Positions 1-5,678 are shown, numbered from the stretch's first letter. The stretch: DNA of 5,826 nt from Bacillota bacterium (GCA_021820675.1 JAKADI010000139.1:1-5826); one strand, 5' to 3'. The notes: generated by a model not told the origin, from the letters alone. Numbers and translations: made by a program.

Positions 1-840
1 CTGGTTGCGCCTCCGCGATTCCGCCTGAACATGAAACAGGGGGATTTGGTTTTCACGGCCGGGGCGGCTACCGGAGTAGAAAAAGTAGGCGGGTTCCGAG
101 TTTATGATACCTATGACAATGAACTCGAAGGTCACGAACAGATCGTTTGCGTATTTGATTCCGATACGGGAATTTTCAAGGGGCTCGTCATTGGTAATCT
201 GCTTGGAGCCATCCGTACCGGTGCCATTGGTGGAGCAGCTATTAACGCCATGGCCCGACCGGACGCGGACCACATTGCGGTCATTGGAACGGGATTGCAG
301 GCGAGCTTTCAATTACAAGCCGCGGTAGCGGTGAGAGATCCCAAAAAGATTCGGGCTTATAGTCGCAATCCCGATAACCGTAGGAAATTTGCGAGAGAGA
401 TGACCAAGATCTTATCGATCGAGGTGACTCCAGTAAACTCGGCAAGAGACTGCCTAGAAGATGCCGATATAGTCATTTGTGCCACAAATAGCGGTACTCC
501 GGTGCTTAAGTCCGAATGGCTCAAGCCCGGGTCTCACATTAATACCTTAGGTCCCAAGTTTGCGACCCGGCACGAGGTCCCCTTGGATGTGGCCAGGCAT
601 AGTGCGGTGATTGCTACCGATTCCCTCGACCAATTACGCGCTTATCCCACCCCGCATTTCTTAGTGGGAACTTCCGACGAAAACCGTATAATCCCACTCA
701 CTGATATCGTAGTCGGAAAAGCCACTGGCAGACATTCCCCGAACGATATCACCCTATTTTGTTCTGTGGGCCTAGCCGGTACGGAAGTCGTAATCGCTAA
801 CGAAATTATCAAAACCACTTCTGCAACGGGAATGCGGTAA
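1..840 (+). CDS. Ornithine cyclodeaminase/mu-crystallin family protein, 5' end missing
   Basis: The reading frame is open from base 1 to TAA at 838-840 and gives 279 residues. The family is usually about 310-330 residues with some 40 before the first motif seen here, so the true start lies left of the window; the ATG at base 31 is probably internal. Visible features, numbered from the first codon, are the conserved segment GFRVYDTY (31-38), the RTGAIGGAA stretch (72-80, usually RTAA) that precedes the Rossmann fold, the dinucleotide-binding IGTGLQAS (95-102), and the C-terminal NDITLFCSVGLAG (248-260), whose Asp249 matches the catalytic Asp of ornithine cyclodeaminase. Family members include ornithine cyclodeaminase, alanine dehydrogenase and ketimine/pyrroline-2-carboxylate reductases, all cytosolic NAD(P)-dependent enzymes. 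The family call is secure but the substrate is not. The downstream GntR regulator and EamA permease suggest a role with an amino or imino acid. Confidence 0.93.
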   Translation: MVAPPRFRLNMKQGDLVFTAGAATGVEKVGGFRVYDTYDNELEGHEQIVCVFDSDTGIFKGLVIGNLLGAIRTGAIGGAAINAMARPDADHIAVIGTGLQASFQLQAAVAVRDPKKIRAYSRNPDNRRKFAREMTKILSIEVTPVNSARDCLEDADIVICATNSGTPVLKSEWLKPGSHINTLGPKFATRHEVPLDVARHSAVIATDSLDQLRAYPTPHFLVGTSDENRIIPLTDIVVGKATGRHSPNDITLFCSVGLAGTEVVIANEIIKTTSATGMR

Positions 841-854
841 CTCGACAAGAAAAG

Positions 855-880
855 CGCACGAGGAACGGAGACTCCTTGCG
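855..880 (+). terminator. Weak hairpin downstream of the cyclodeaminase-family gene
   Basis: CGCA (855-858) pairs with TGCG (877-880) and AGGA (861-864) with TCCT (873-876). There is a two-base bulge and an 8-base loop. No clean T-run follows; the next bases are GGCCCATATTTCTCTT. It could weakly separate the enzyme gene from the regulator, but may be chance. Confidence 0.22.
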
Positions 881-914
881 GGCCCATATTTCTCTTCAGT
901 ATTGCCTTTTTATA

Positions 915-943
915 TTGACGCTTATTCTAGAATGTAATATATT
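915..943 (+). promoter_or_regulatory. Sigma-A type promoter of the GntR gene
   Basis: TTGACG (915-920, one mismatch to the -35 consensus) is followed by a 17-bp spacer and TATATT (938-943). Transcription would start near 949-952, about 35 bases ahead of the GntR start codon. The -10 box lies wholly inside the palindrome at 931-948. Confidence 0.7.
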
Positions 944-948
944 ACATT
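931..948. promoter_or_regulatory. Perfect 18-bp palindrome, probable GntR operator
   Basis: AATGTAATATATTACATT is a perfect inverted repeat with its centre between 939 and 940. A second perfect palindrome, ATTCTAGAAT (924-933), overlaps its left end by three bases. Dimeric GntR proteins bind short AT-rich palindromes, often with TGTA/TACA arms as here. The site covers the -10 box about 40 bases before the GntR start codon, so binding would block RNA polymerase. Autorepression is inferred from this layout. Confidence 0.7.
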
Positions 949-986
949 GGAATACTATGAACTAACTGGAATGTGAGGGGAGAGCA

Positions 987-1655
987 ATGCCAATACCCAA
1001 GGGATTTCACAGTCCAATTCAGCTGACAGCAAGAGAACGAGCCTACACCCAACTGCAACGCTGGATAATTGACGGAACCCTGCAGCCCGGAGAGAAATTG
1101 AATGATGCCGATTTGGCTGAGGCCTTAGGTGTCAGCCGCACCCCCGTCCGAGAAGCTCTACAACTCCTTGAGATGCAAGGTTTTGTGGAAATGCACCGCG
1201 GTCGGGACACTCGGGTAACTTTGATTGATAAAGAAGATATCCTCAAGGTATACCCACCCTTGGCGGCACTAGAAGCCCTTGCAGGGGAATTAGCCTTACC
1301 AATCATTCTGTCTGAACACATTGAGCAGTTACAAAACATCAATCACAAATTTGCCCGGTCGGTGGAAGAACGTGAACCGTTTCGAGCCATGGAATTTGAT
1401 GAGCAATTTCATGGCTTGATTGTCAATGTTGCGGAAAATCCCTATGTTGCCTCATACATTGAGACATTGCAAATGCATATTCGGCGTTTAAAGTACGTGC
1501 TTTTCAGACAGCCTATTGCTGTTGCGCAGGCATCGATAACCGAGCATGAAGCCATTATCGCTGGCTTTAGGGCAAAGGACACTTACAAGGTTAGCGCGAC
1601 GTTGAAGGAAAATTGGCTCCGTCCGATGAAAGAATTATATGCCGTCATTCAATGA
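987..1655 (+). CDS. GntR family transcriptional regulator, FCD (FadR C-terminal) type
   Basis: This is a 222-residue one-component regulator of typical length. The winged helix-turn-helix spans about residues 14-80 and includes GTLQPGEKLNDADLAEALGV (30-49), directly followed by SRTPVREALQLLE (50-62), the hallmark of GntR proteins. Residues about 88-215 form the all-helical FCD ligand-binding domain. Three of its four usual metal-ligand positions are present: Asp138, His142 and His187. The fourth falls on Asn209 in KENW, where histidine is usual. The ATG is preceded by GAGGGGAG (975-982). The permease gene starts 32 bases downstream (or overlaps, if an earlier ATG is used), so the two are likely cotranscribed. 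FCD proteins commonly sense organic acids or amino acids; the ligand here is unknown. The palindrome over its promoter points to autoregulation and possibly control of the neighbouring enzyme gene. Confidence 0.93.
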   Translation: MPIPKGFHSPIQLTARERAYTQLQRWIIDGTLQPGEKLNDADLAEALGVSRTPVREALQLLEMQGFVEMHRGRDTRVTLIDKEDILKVYPPLAALEALAGELALPIILSEHIEQLQNINHKFARSVEEREPFRAMEFDEQFHGLIVNVAENPYVASYIETLQMHIRRLKYVLFRQPIAVAQASITEHEAIIAGFRAKDTYKVSATLKENWLRPMKELYAVIQ

Positions 1656-1675
1656 CCATCCCGCGTACAGCACTC

Positions 1676-1682
1676 AGGAGGG
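1676..1682 (+). promoter_or_regulatory. Shine-Dalgarno site that fixes the permease start
   Basis: AGGAGGG ends five bases before the ATG at 1688. An earlier in-frame ATG at 1652 overlaps the GntR stop codon (ATGA) but has no upstream Shine-Dalgarno site, so 1688 is preferred. The 1652 start could still work by translational coupling and would add 12 residues. Confidence 0.75.
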
Positions 1683-1687
1683 TTCCG

Positions 1688-2659
1688 ATGCCTCAGCGAC
1701 ACGAGTCACCATCCACCAGAGTTAGCAGCCCCATTTGGACTTATGCCTTGCTGTTGAGCGCGGCATCCTTTTGGGGAACGGCCTTTGTCTTTTCGAAGAT
1801 CTCCGAGGACTCTGTTCCCCCCGTGGTCGCCGCCTTTATCAGATTTGGCCTTGCAGCCATCATCGGGAGCGTCATCCTCATAATTCAAAAATTACGCAAT
1901 AGGGAGTATCGAGCTACGCCCGAAAAAGGGTGGGTGTCTACTATGGGTTTGGGCCTCGTTGGAGTGACCGGGTATAATTTGTTGTTCTTTTGGGGGCTAT
2001 CCTTTTCCCAAGCCTCGGACGGCAGTATGATTATTCCCACGCTAAGCCCCGCCATTACCATCTTGTTCGCCGTGTTATTCTTTAAAGAGCGACTGCGAAA
2101 GAGAGAAATTCAGGGACTGCTACTCACTGTATTCGGAGCGATAATTTTCTTCTTCGCCATCTTAACGTTGTGGACACCGTCCATTCCTAACCGCCTTCTT
2201 GGGGACGGTTTGTTTTTTGGCGCTGCAGTGTTGTGGGCAGCCAGTACGCTAATCAGCAAGCGGACAACACGTAAGGTCGATCCATTTGTCGCTGCGGTCT
2301 ATGCCATGATATTTGGGTCTCTTGTTCTCGGGCTCATAGCGCTTCCTGAGCTGTTGCGAACCCAATGGGCAGTTTTATCATGGCAATTCTGGACAAATGA
2401 AGGATACCTGGCCGTTATGCCAAGCGTATTAGCGAATTGGTTCTATTATTGGGGTGTCAACCGCATTGGTCCCGCCAGAGCCTCCGTATTTATGTATTTT
2501 GTCCCCGTTATGTCTCTTCTGCTAGCAACGACGATTCTTAAAGAAACGTTGAGCGTCGCACAAATTCTTGGGACAATTTTCATGATTTCGGGTGTTTGGA
2601 TGATCAATCGTCCCCGACAGCAAACACGCCGCGCACCGAAAAACCTCACACAGGCCTGA
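1688..2659 (+). CDS. EamA/DMT family 10-helix permease
   Basis: This 323-residue integral membrane protein belongs to the drug/metabolite transporter superfamily. It has about ten hydrophobic helices (roughly 17-36, 46-66, 83-103, 113-132, 141-161, 173-190, 201-220, 238-258, 263-282, 292-308), arranged as two tandem EamA repeats of about 145 residues. Typical features are SFWGTAFVFSK at the end of helix 1, helix 4 ending in PAITILFAVLFFKERLRKRE (121-140), and its counterpart in repeat 2, PVMSLLLATTILKETLS (273-289). The basic C-terminal tail (NRPRQQTRR) fits the positive-inside rule for a cytoplasmic end. Relatives mostly export or exchange amino acids, nucleosides and other small metabolites. 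The GntR gene just upstream suggests shared control, and the cyclodeaminase-family enzyme suggests an amino acid-like substrate. Family confidence is high; substrate and direction are inference. Confidence 0.93.
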   Translation: MPQRHESPSTRVSSPIWTYALLLSAASFWGTAFVFSKISEDSVPPVVAAFIRFGLAAIIGSVILIIQKLRNREYRATPEKGWVSTMGLGLVGVTGYNLLFFWGLSFSQASDGSMIIPTLSPAITILFAVLFFKERLRKREIQGLLLTVFGAIIFFFAILTLWTPSIPNRLLGDGLFFGAAVLWAASTLISKRTTRKVDPFVAAVYAMIFGSLVLGLIALPELLRTQWAVLSWQFWTNEGYLAVMPSVLANWFYYWGVNRIGPARASVFMYFVPVMSLLLATTILKETLSVAQILGTIFMISGVWMINRPRQQTRRAPKNLTQA

Positions 2660-2879
2660 GAACGAATAATGCCGACAACGATCGCGAAAACCACCCCGAT
2701 ATTCGTGGGTGATCCCTAAAAGTCCTGACCTTGCCTCGATGACGACTGACGTTTCAGGCCCCAAATATCCTCGTAAAGCTCCAACTCCTATGATTGATTA
2801 TGCGGCGACAACCCCAATCAAAACGACTAAGCCCATTGTCCGACATTAATGCACATTTCTATTCCCAAACATTAATCAA

Positions 2880-2908
2880 TTGACATAAATTCATCACATT
2901 ACTATAAT
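2880..2908 (+). promoter_or_regulatory. Consensus sigma-A promoter of the tetR-fabF operon
   Basis: TTGACA (2880-2885) is followed by exactly 17 bp and then TATAAT (2903-2908), full consensus in both boxes. Transcription should start near 2915, giving a leader of about 30 bases with the Shine-Dalgarno site inside it. TGAATGA (2908-2914) overlaps the end of the -10 box. It equals one half-site of the Bacillus FadR (TetR family) operator, but no matching second half is present. ACATTAAT occurs twice upstream, at 2843-2850 and 2869-2876. Such a strong promoter ahead of a TetR gene would fit repression by its own product. Confidence 0.9.
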
Positions 2909-2932
2909 GAATGAACGCTCGCTTTTTATTAG

Positions 2933-2940
2933 AAGGAGGT
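2933..2940 (+). promoter_or_regulatory. Near-perfect Shine-Dalgarno site with TTG starts
   Basis: AAGGAGGT matches the 16S rRNA 3' end fully. Two consecutive in-frame TTG codons follow, at 2945 (4-base gap) and 2948 (7-base gap). The gap at 2948 is closer to the usual optimum. No ATG or GTG lies in frame before the start of the helix-turn-helix domain, so a TTG start is required. Confidence 0.8.
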
Positions 2941-2947
2941 CGTCTTG

Positions 2948-3562
2948 TTGCCGAAAGTCACGGAAACCCACAAACAGCGGAGGAGACAAGCCATCCTCGA
3001 GGCCGCCGAACAGGTCTTTTTGGGGAAGGGCTACCAACTTGCCACAGTAGACGACATTGCCATACGGAGTGGACTCAGTGTTGGAGCTCTCTACCGATAC
3101 TTTGCGAGCAAAAGCGACATCATGCTGACCCTCATGGAAGATCGATTGGGGCGGACGCCGAACCTACTCGAACGATTAAGTGCTCATGCTGACGATCCTT
3201 GGAAGCAGATTGGCCGTTGTGTTGAAATCTTTGTCCTCGCACTGCAAGTCCGCCACCCCAGTACTGGACGATTGCTCATCGTCGCGTGGGGGGAAGCGCT
3301 TCAGGACAACACTGTTCGTGAAGGACTGTTACGCCGCTTCGCTGGGCTCGTGAATTACATCCAAGGAGTATTAGAACGGGGCATTACGTCGGGGCAATTT
3401 CGTCGCGACGCCGATGCAAAGGTCTTGGCATCGCTTCTTGTGTGCCTGGCGGACGGCTTTACGCTATACTGGTCGGCGAACACCCCCAGTCTTGACCTTC
3501 GACGAATTCGCGCGACCGTGATAACTATGGTCCGTTGCTATCTCAACCCCGAATTGCCTTGA
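2948..3562 (+). CDS. TetR/AcrR family transcriptional regulator
   Basis: This 204-residue protein (205 if the TTG at 2945 is used) has the normal TetR length. The N-terminal DNA-binding domain (about 10-58) carries the family pattern: RRQAILEAAEQVFLGKGY, then TVDDIAIRSGLSVGALYRYF (33-52) as the helix-turn-helix, then ASKSDIML. The C-terminal ligand-binding domain (about 65-200) is helical and, as usual in this family, not diagnostic. ADGFTLYW (168-175) lies in the late helical region that normally forms the dimer interface. The fabF-like gene begins 19 bases after its stop and shares the only visible promoter, so the two form an operon. By analogy with FadR- and FabR-like TetR proteins, an acyl-CoA, acyl-ACP or fatty-acid ligand is plausible, but this rests on context alone. 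Confidence 0.93.
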   Translation: MPKVTETHKQRRRQAILEAAEQVFLGKGYQLATVDDIAIRSGLSVGALYRYFASKSDIMLTLMEDRLGRTPNLLERLSAHADDPWKQIGRCVEIFVLALQVRHPSTGRLLIVAWGEALQDNTVREGLLRRFAGLVNYIQGVLERGITSGQFRRDADAKVLASLLVCLADGFTLYWSANTPSLDLRRIRATVITMVRCYLNPELP

Positions 3563-3567
3563 CTTGA

Positions 3568-3573
3568 GAGGAG
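3568..3573 (+). promoter_or_regulatory. Shine-Dalgarno site that fixes the FabF start
   Basis: GAGGAG-type purines (GAGAGGAGAG, 3566-3575) end 6-8 bases before the GTG at 3582. That start yields MTRRIVITGIG, the usual FabF N-terminus. The earlier in-frame TTG at 3564 would translate through this site itself and is rejected. Confidence 0.8.
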
Positions 3574-3581
3574 AGAATAGT

Positions 3582-4820
3582 GTGACACGTCGAATTGTCA
3601 TAACAGGGATAGGCCTTGTTACCCCTTTGGGAAACACTCGATCCACCAACTGGCAAGCCATTACCGCAGGCCAATCGGGAATTGGACCGATTACGCGGTT
3701 TGACGCATCGTCGATGGCGGCCAAGATGGCCGGGGAGGTGCGGGATTTTGATCCCCACAGCATCATGGAACCTAAAGAGATACGCCATTATGACCGGTTT
3801 ATTCACCTAGCGATGACCGCAACAGCCGAAGCTTTGGCGGATGCAGGGATTACCGCATTCGAGCCCAGCCAGGGTGAGCGTACAGGCGTCATTTATGGTA
3901 GTGGCATGGGAGGGCTGGCGACCATATTGGAATCCCAAGCAACTCTGCAAAGCCGAGGCGCGCGCCGTGTCTCCCCATTTCTGTCCCCAGGATCCGCTAT
4001 TAATATGGCAGCAGGCGTTATCTCTATTCGATGGGGGCTCAAAGGACCCAATTATGCTACGGTATCCGCCTGCTCTACGTCCGCTCATGCCATTGCCGAC
4101 GGATTTTATGCCATTTTGCGCGGCGATGCCGAAATCATGGTAACAGGAGGCAGCGAGGCGGTCATTGAAGAAGTGACTATGGCAGCATTTGACAATGCTG
4201 GAGCATTATCGCGTCAGCAGAACCCCAAGGCCTCACGTCCCTTCGACGCGAACCGTGACGGGTTTGTAATATCAGAAGGGGGAGCCACCGTCATCCTTGA
4301 GGATCTTGAGCATGCCCACGCGCGGGGAGCAACAATCTATGCCGAGCTAATCAGCGTCGGCATGGCTGCAGACGCTTATCACATTACCGCCCCAGATCCC
4401 AATGGATCCGGCGCAGCGCGCGCCATGACACGCGCTCTTCAAGCGGCAAATATCTCGTCAGACGCGGTGTCCTACATTAACGCGCACGCCACCTCGACGA
4501 AGTTGGGCGACGCTAGTGAGACGGCCGCCATTAAGTCCGTCTTTGGATCGTACGCCTATAACGTCGCCGTGAGCTCTACCAAATCGATGACTGGACATCT
4601 CTTGGGAGCGGCAGGCGCAACTGAAGCAGCGTACACCGCCTTGGCTCTCCATCATCAACTACTTCCGCCCACGATTAATCTCGAGACACCCGATTCTGAC
4701 TGTGATTTGGACTATGTGTCTCACGGGGTTCGTGCGGGTCAAATCGAGATAGCGTTGTCTAATAGCAATGGTTTCGGCGGGTCCAACATCACACTTGCCT
4801 TAAAACGTTATGCGGGTTAG
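3582..4820 (+). CDS. fabF: 3-oxoacyl-[acyl-carrier-protein] synthase II (FabF-like)
   Basis: This 412-residue protein matches FabF length (412-413). It condenses malonyl-ACP with acyl-ACP in cytosolic type II fatty acid elongation. The thiolase fold begins RRIVITGIGLVTPLG. The triad is intact: nucleophile Cys164 in VSACSTSAHAI, His302 in INAHATSTKLGD and His339 in KSMTGHLLGAAG, with Lys334 also present. GSGMGGL (106-112) and SPFLSPGSAINMAAG (131-145) are further family blocks. The C-terminal gating loop reads NSNGFGGSN (394-402). The gatekeeper Phe398 is kept, but the preceding Phe of the usual NSFGFGG is Asn396. The gene follows tetR by 19 bases and has a GTG start. No acpP, fabD, fabG or fabH lies beside it, so it is probably an accessory copy under TetR control. 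Whether it alters chain length, branching or a specialised acyl product is unknown. Confidence 0.94.
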   Translation: MTRRIVITGIGLVTPLGNTRSTNWQAITAGQSGIGPITRFDASSMAAKMAGEVRDFDPHSIMEPKEIRHYDRFIHLAMTATAEALADAGITAFEPSQGERTGVIYGSGMGGLATILESQATLQSRGARRVSPFLSPGSAINMAAGVISIRWGLKGPNYATVSACSTSAHAIADGFYAILRGDAEIMVTGGSEAVIEEVTMAAFDNAGALSRQQNPKASRPFDANRDGFVISEGGATVILEDLEHAHARGATIYAELISVGMAADAYHITAPDPNGSGAARAMTRALQAANISSDAVSYINAHATSTKLGDASETAAIKSVFGSYAYNVAVSSTKSMTGHLLGAAGATEAAYTALALHHQLLPPTINLETPDSDCDLDYVSHGVRAGQIEIALSNSNGFGGSNITLALKRYAG

Positions 4821-4873
4821 CGATCAGAGAAGTTGGATTTGAGCTGTTTTCAAGTTTTAGTTGAGGCCTGTCT

Positions 4874-4911
4874 AAAAAAATGCGGGAAGCAGGTCCACTG
4901 ACCCCCTCCCG
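4874..4911 (-). terminator. Canonical intrinsic terminator on the minus strand
   Basis: Read on the minus strand, CGGGAGGGGGTC (4911-4900) pairs with GACCTGCTTCCCG (4895-4883) around the loop AGTG. Counting G-U pairs, this gives 12 pairs with a single bulged base. Two bases later comes TTTTTTT (4880-4874). This is a full stem-plus-U-run terminator for leftward transcription. In the plus-strand RNA the G-U pairs become A-C mismatches and A-rich sequence follows, so it should not stop fabF transcription. It stops either a leftward transcript from the region to its right or leftward read-through toward fabF. Confidence 0.6.
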
Positions 4912-5246
4912 AAAAATAATCTCTGGCGCCAACAACTATATCTTATGACGTTGGTCTCCTCTTGAAACAAAGCCTGGAAGGCCTCGGCACGACAGTATGC
5001 TATCATGATGGGAAAAGGGGAGTGGCCCCTGATATGGATAACTCGTTCTCAGCCCGATCTTCTGCGCAAAGGTCCCCCCAGTCTCCCGTGGCACGTCGGA
5101 CCAAGAGGGGGTACGGCAACGATTCCTTGAATTTCGGGCCCCATAAGCAAACATTCCATGATGGGGTTACAGTGAATTGATTTCCCCAGGATCTTGTTCC
5201 TGCTGGGATTCGTGTATATCAGGGGTGGTATGAATGGCGCCTAAAC

Positions 5247-5252
5247 AGGAGG
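5247..5252 (+). promoter_or_regulatory. Shine-Dalgarno site of the orphan ORF
   Basis: AGGAGG ends nine bases before the ATG at 5262. A competing site, GGAAGAGGGA (5281-5290), precedes ATG ATG at 5295-5300. The start is therefore uncertain between these positions, and the first is preferred for its better Shine-Dalgarno match. Confidence 0.55.
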
Positions 5253-5261
5253 CTCGCCGCA

Positions 5262-5678
5262 ATGGCACATTCCAACAACTGGAAGAGGGATAACATGATG
5301 GATCAGGACGCGCGGGACACCAAGCTGGCTTGGTATCGGGAAGAGGACGGTGGGAATAGCATGAGCGACTATTCCCATACATATGATTTAATGAACAATG
5401 CCAAGATTTTTATGGGTTACCTTGATGAAATGATTGATACGTTTTTTGAAAAGTGGCCTGAAGGGGAGTCTCATTGGCTCCCTTTATTACAGACCCTGCG
5501 ATTTAATGATGTTCAGGTCCCCAAACACCTTGAGGTTGATTTTGTTGAGGGTGTTGACTACCAGGAATTCTTATCGCAGATAAATTATAGTGCGGCAGAA
5601 CTGCAAGAATCCTGTAAGCTATTTTTAGATTCCCCTATAACCCACAGGAACTTCCCCCCCTATCTCAAAAAGGATTGA
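5262..5678 (+). CDS. Hypothetical acidic protein, unrecognised
   Basis: From ATG 5262 the product has 138 residues. I do not recognise a family. It has no signal peptide or transmembrane segment and is strongly acidic, with about 25 Asp/Glu against about 13 Lys/Arg. The N-terminal ~33 residues are polar and look unstructured, with further in-frame ATGs at 5295, 5298 and 5361. The part from MSDYSHTYDLMNNAKIFMGY onward looks like a compact, mostly helical domain rich in aromatics, with LDEMIDTFFEKW (54-65), HLEVDFVEGVDYQEFL and a C-terminal PPYLKK. The single Cys lies in LQESCKLF. The 5361 ATG could be the start of this core, but its Shine-Dalgarno spacing is poor. No cotranscribed neighbour is visible: the nearest gene upstream is fabF, 441 bases away, and a hairpin starts at the stop codon. 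A cytosolic small adaptor or regulator is possible, but no function can be assigned. Confidence 0.68.
   Translation: MAHSNNWKRDNMMDQDARDTKLAWYREEDGGNSMSDYSHTYDLMNNAKIFMGYLDEMIDTFFEKWPEGESHWLPLLQTLRFNDVQVPKHLEVDFVEGVDYQEFLSQINYSAAELQESCKLFLDSPITHRNFPPYLKKD

Larger units (their letters stand above)
4821..5261. other. Intergenic region of about 440 bp without a convincing gene
   Basis: The plus strand carries a 72-codon frame from a TTG at 4962 to 5180 without a Shine-Dalgarno site. The minus strand carries a 72-codon frame at 4936-5154, also without one. Neither product resembles a known family or has a convincing composition. Visible structure includes the minus-strand terminator at 4874-4911; hairpins AGGGG/CCCCT (5016-5030), CCCCAT/ATGGGG (5139-5166) and CCAGGA/TCCTG (5186-5202); and a 9-bp direct repeat CATGATGGG (5004-5012 and 5157-5165). 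TGCTATCAT (4998-5006) resembles an extended -10 box but has no -35 partner. If used, it would give the downstream ORF a leader of about 250 bases. No tRNA, SRP RNA, tmRNA or riboswitch core was recognised. Confidence 0.6.

Noticed and set aside
2690..2712. CACCC/GGGTG inverted repeat after the permease gene, as a terminator.
   Set aside because: The stem has five pairs with a 10-base loop and no T-run on the plus strand.
4838..4860. TTGA/TCAA hairpin followed by GTTTTAG after fabF, as a plus-strand terminator.
   Set aside because: The stem is only four AT-rich pairs and would not be stable enough; no strong plus-strand terminator for fabF was found.
4881..4892. GGGAAGCAGG resembling the GGAAGCAG of the SRP RNA apical domain.
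   Set aside because: The partner strand with GTCAGG is absent, and the segment is better explained as one arm of the minus-strand terminator.
5011..5040. AAAGGGGAGTGG resembling the yybP-ykoY manganese riboswitch core.
   Set aside because: Only the GGGGAGT fragment matches; the paired distal core and the expected transporter gene are absent, and the bases form a simple AGGGG/CCCCT hairpin instead.
4936..5154. Minus-strand 72-codon frame ending just before the minus-strand terminator.
   Set aside because: The terminator spacing is suggestive, but the ATG has no Shine-Dalgarno site, an in-frame stop lies shortly upstream, and the product looks non-coding. It is kept only as part of the terminator finding.
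4962..5180. Plus-strand 72-codon frame from a TTG.
   Set aside because: It has no Shine-Dalgarno site, a low-complexity Ser/Arg-rich product and no recognisable motif; it lies opposite an equally long minus-strand frame.
5221..5240. AGGGGTGGTA followed by GGCGC, resembling the T-box antiterminator core (AGGGTGGTACCGCG).
   Set aside because: The ACCGCG part is not preserved, no specifier loop or terminator/antiterminator pair is seen, and the downstream ORF is not an aminoacyl-tRNA synthetase or amino acid gene.
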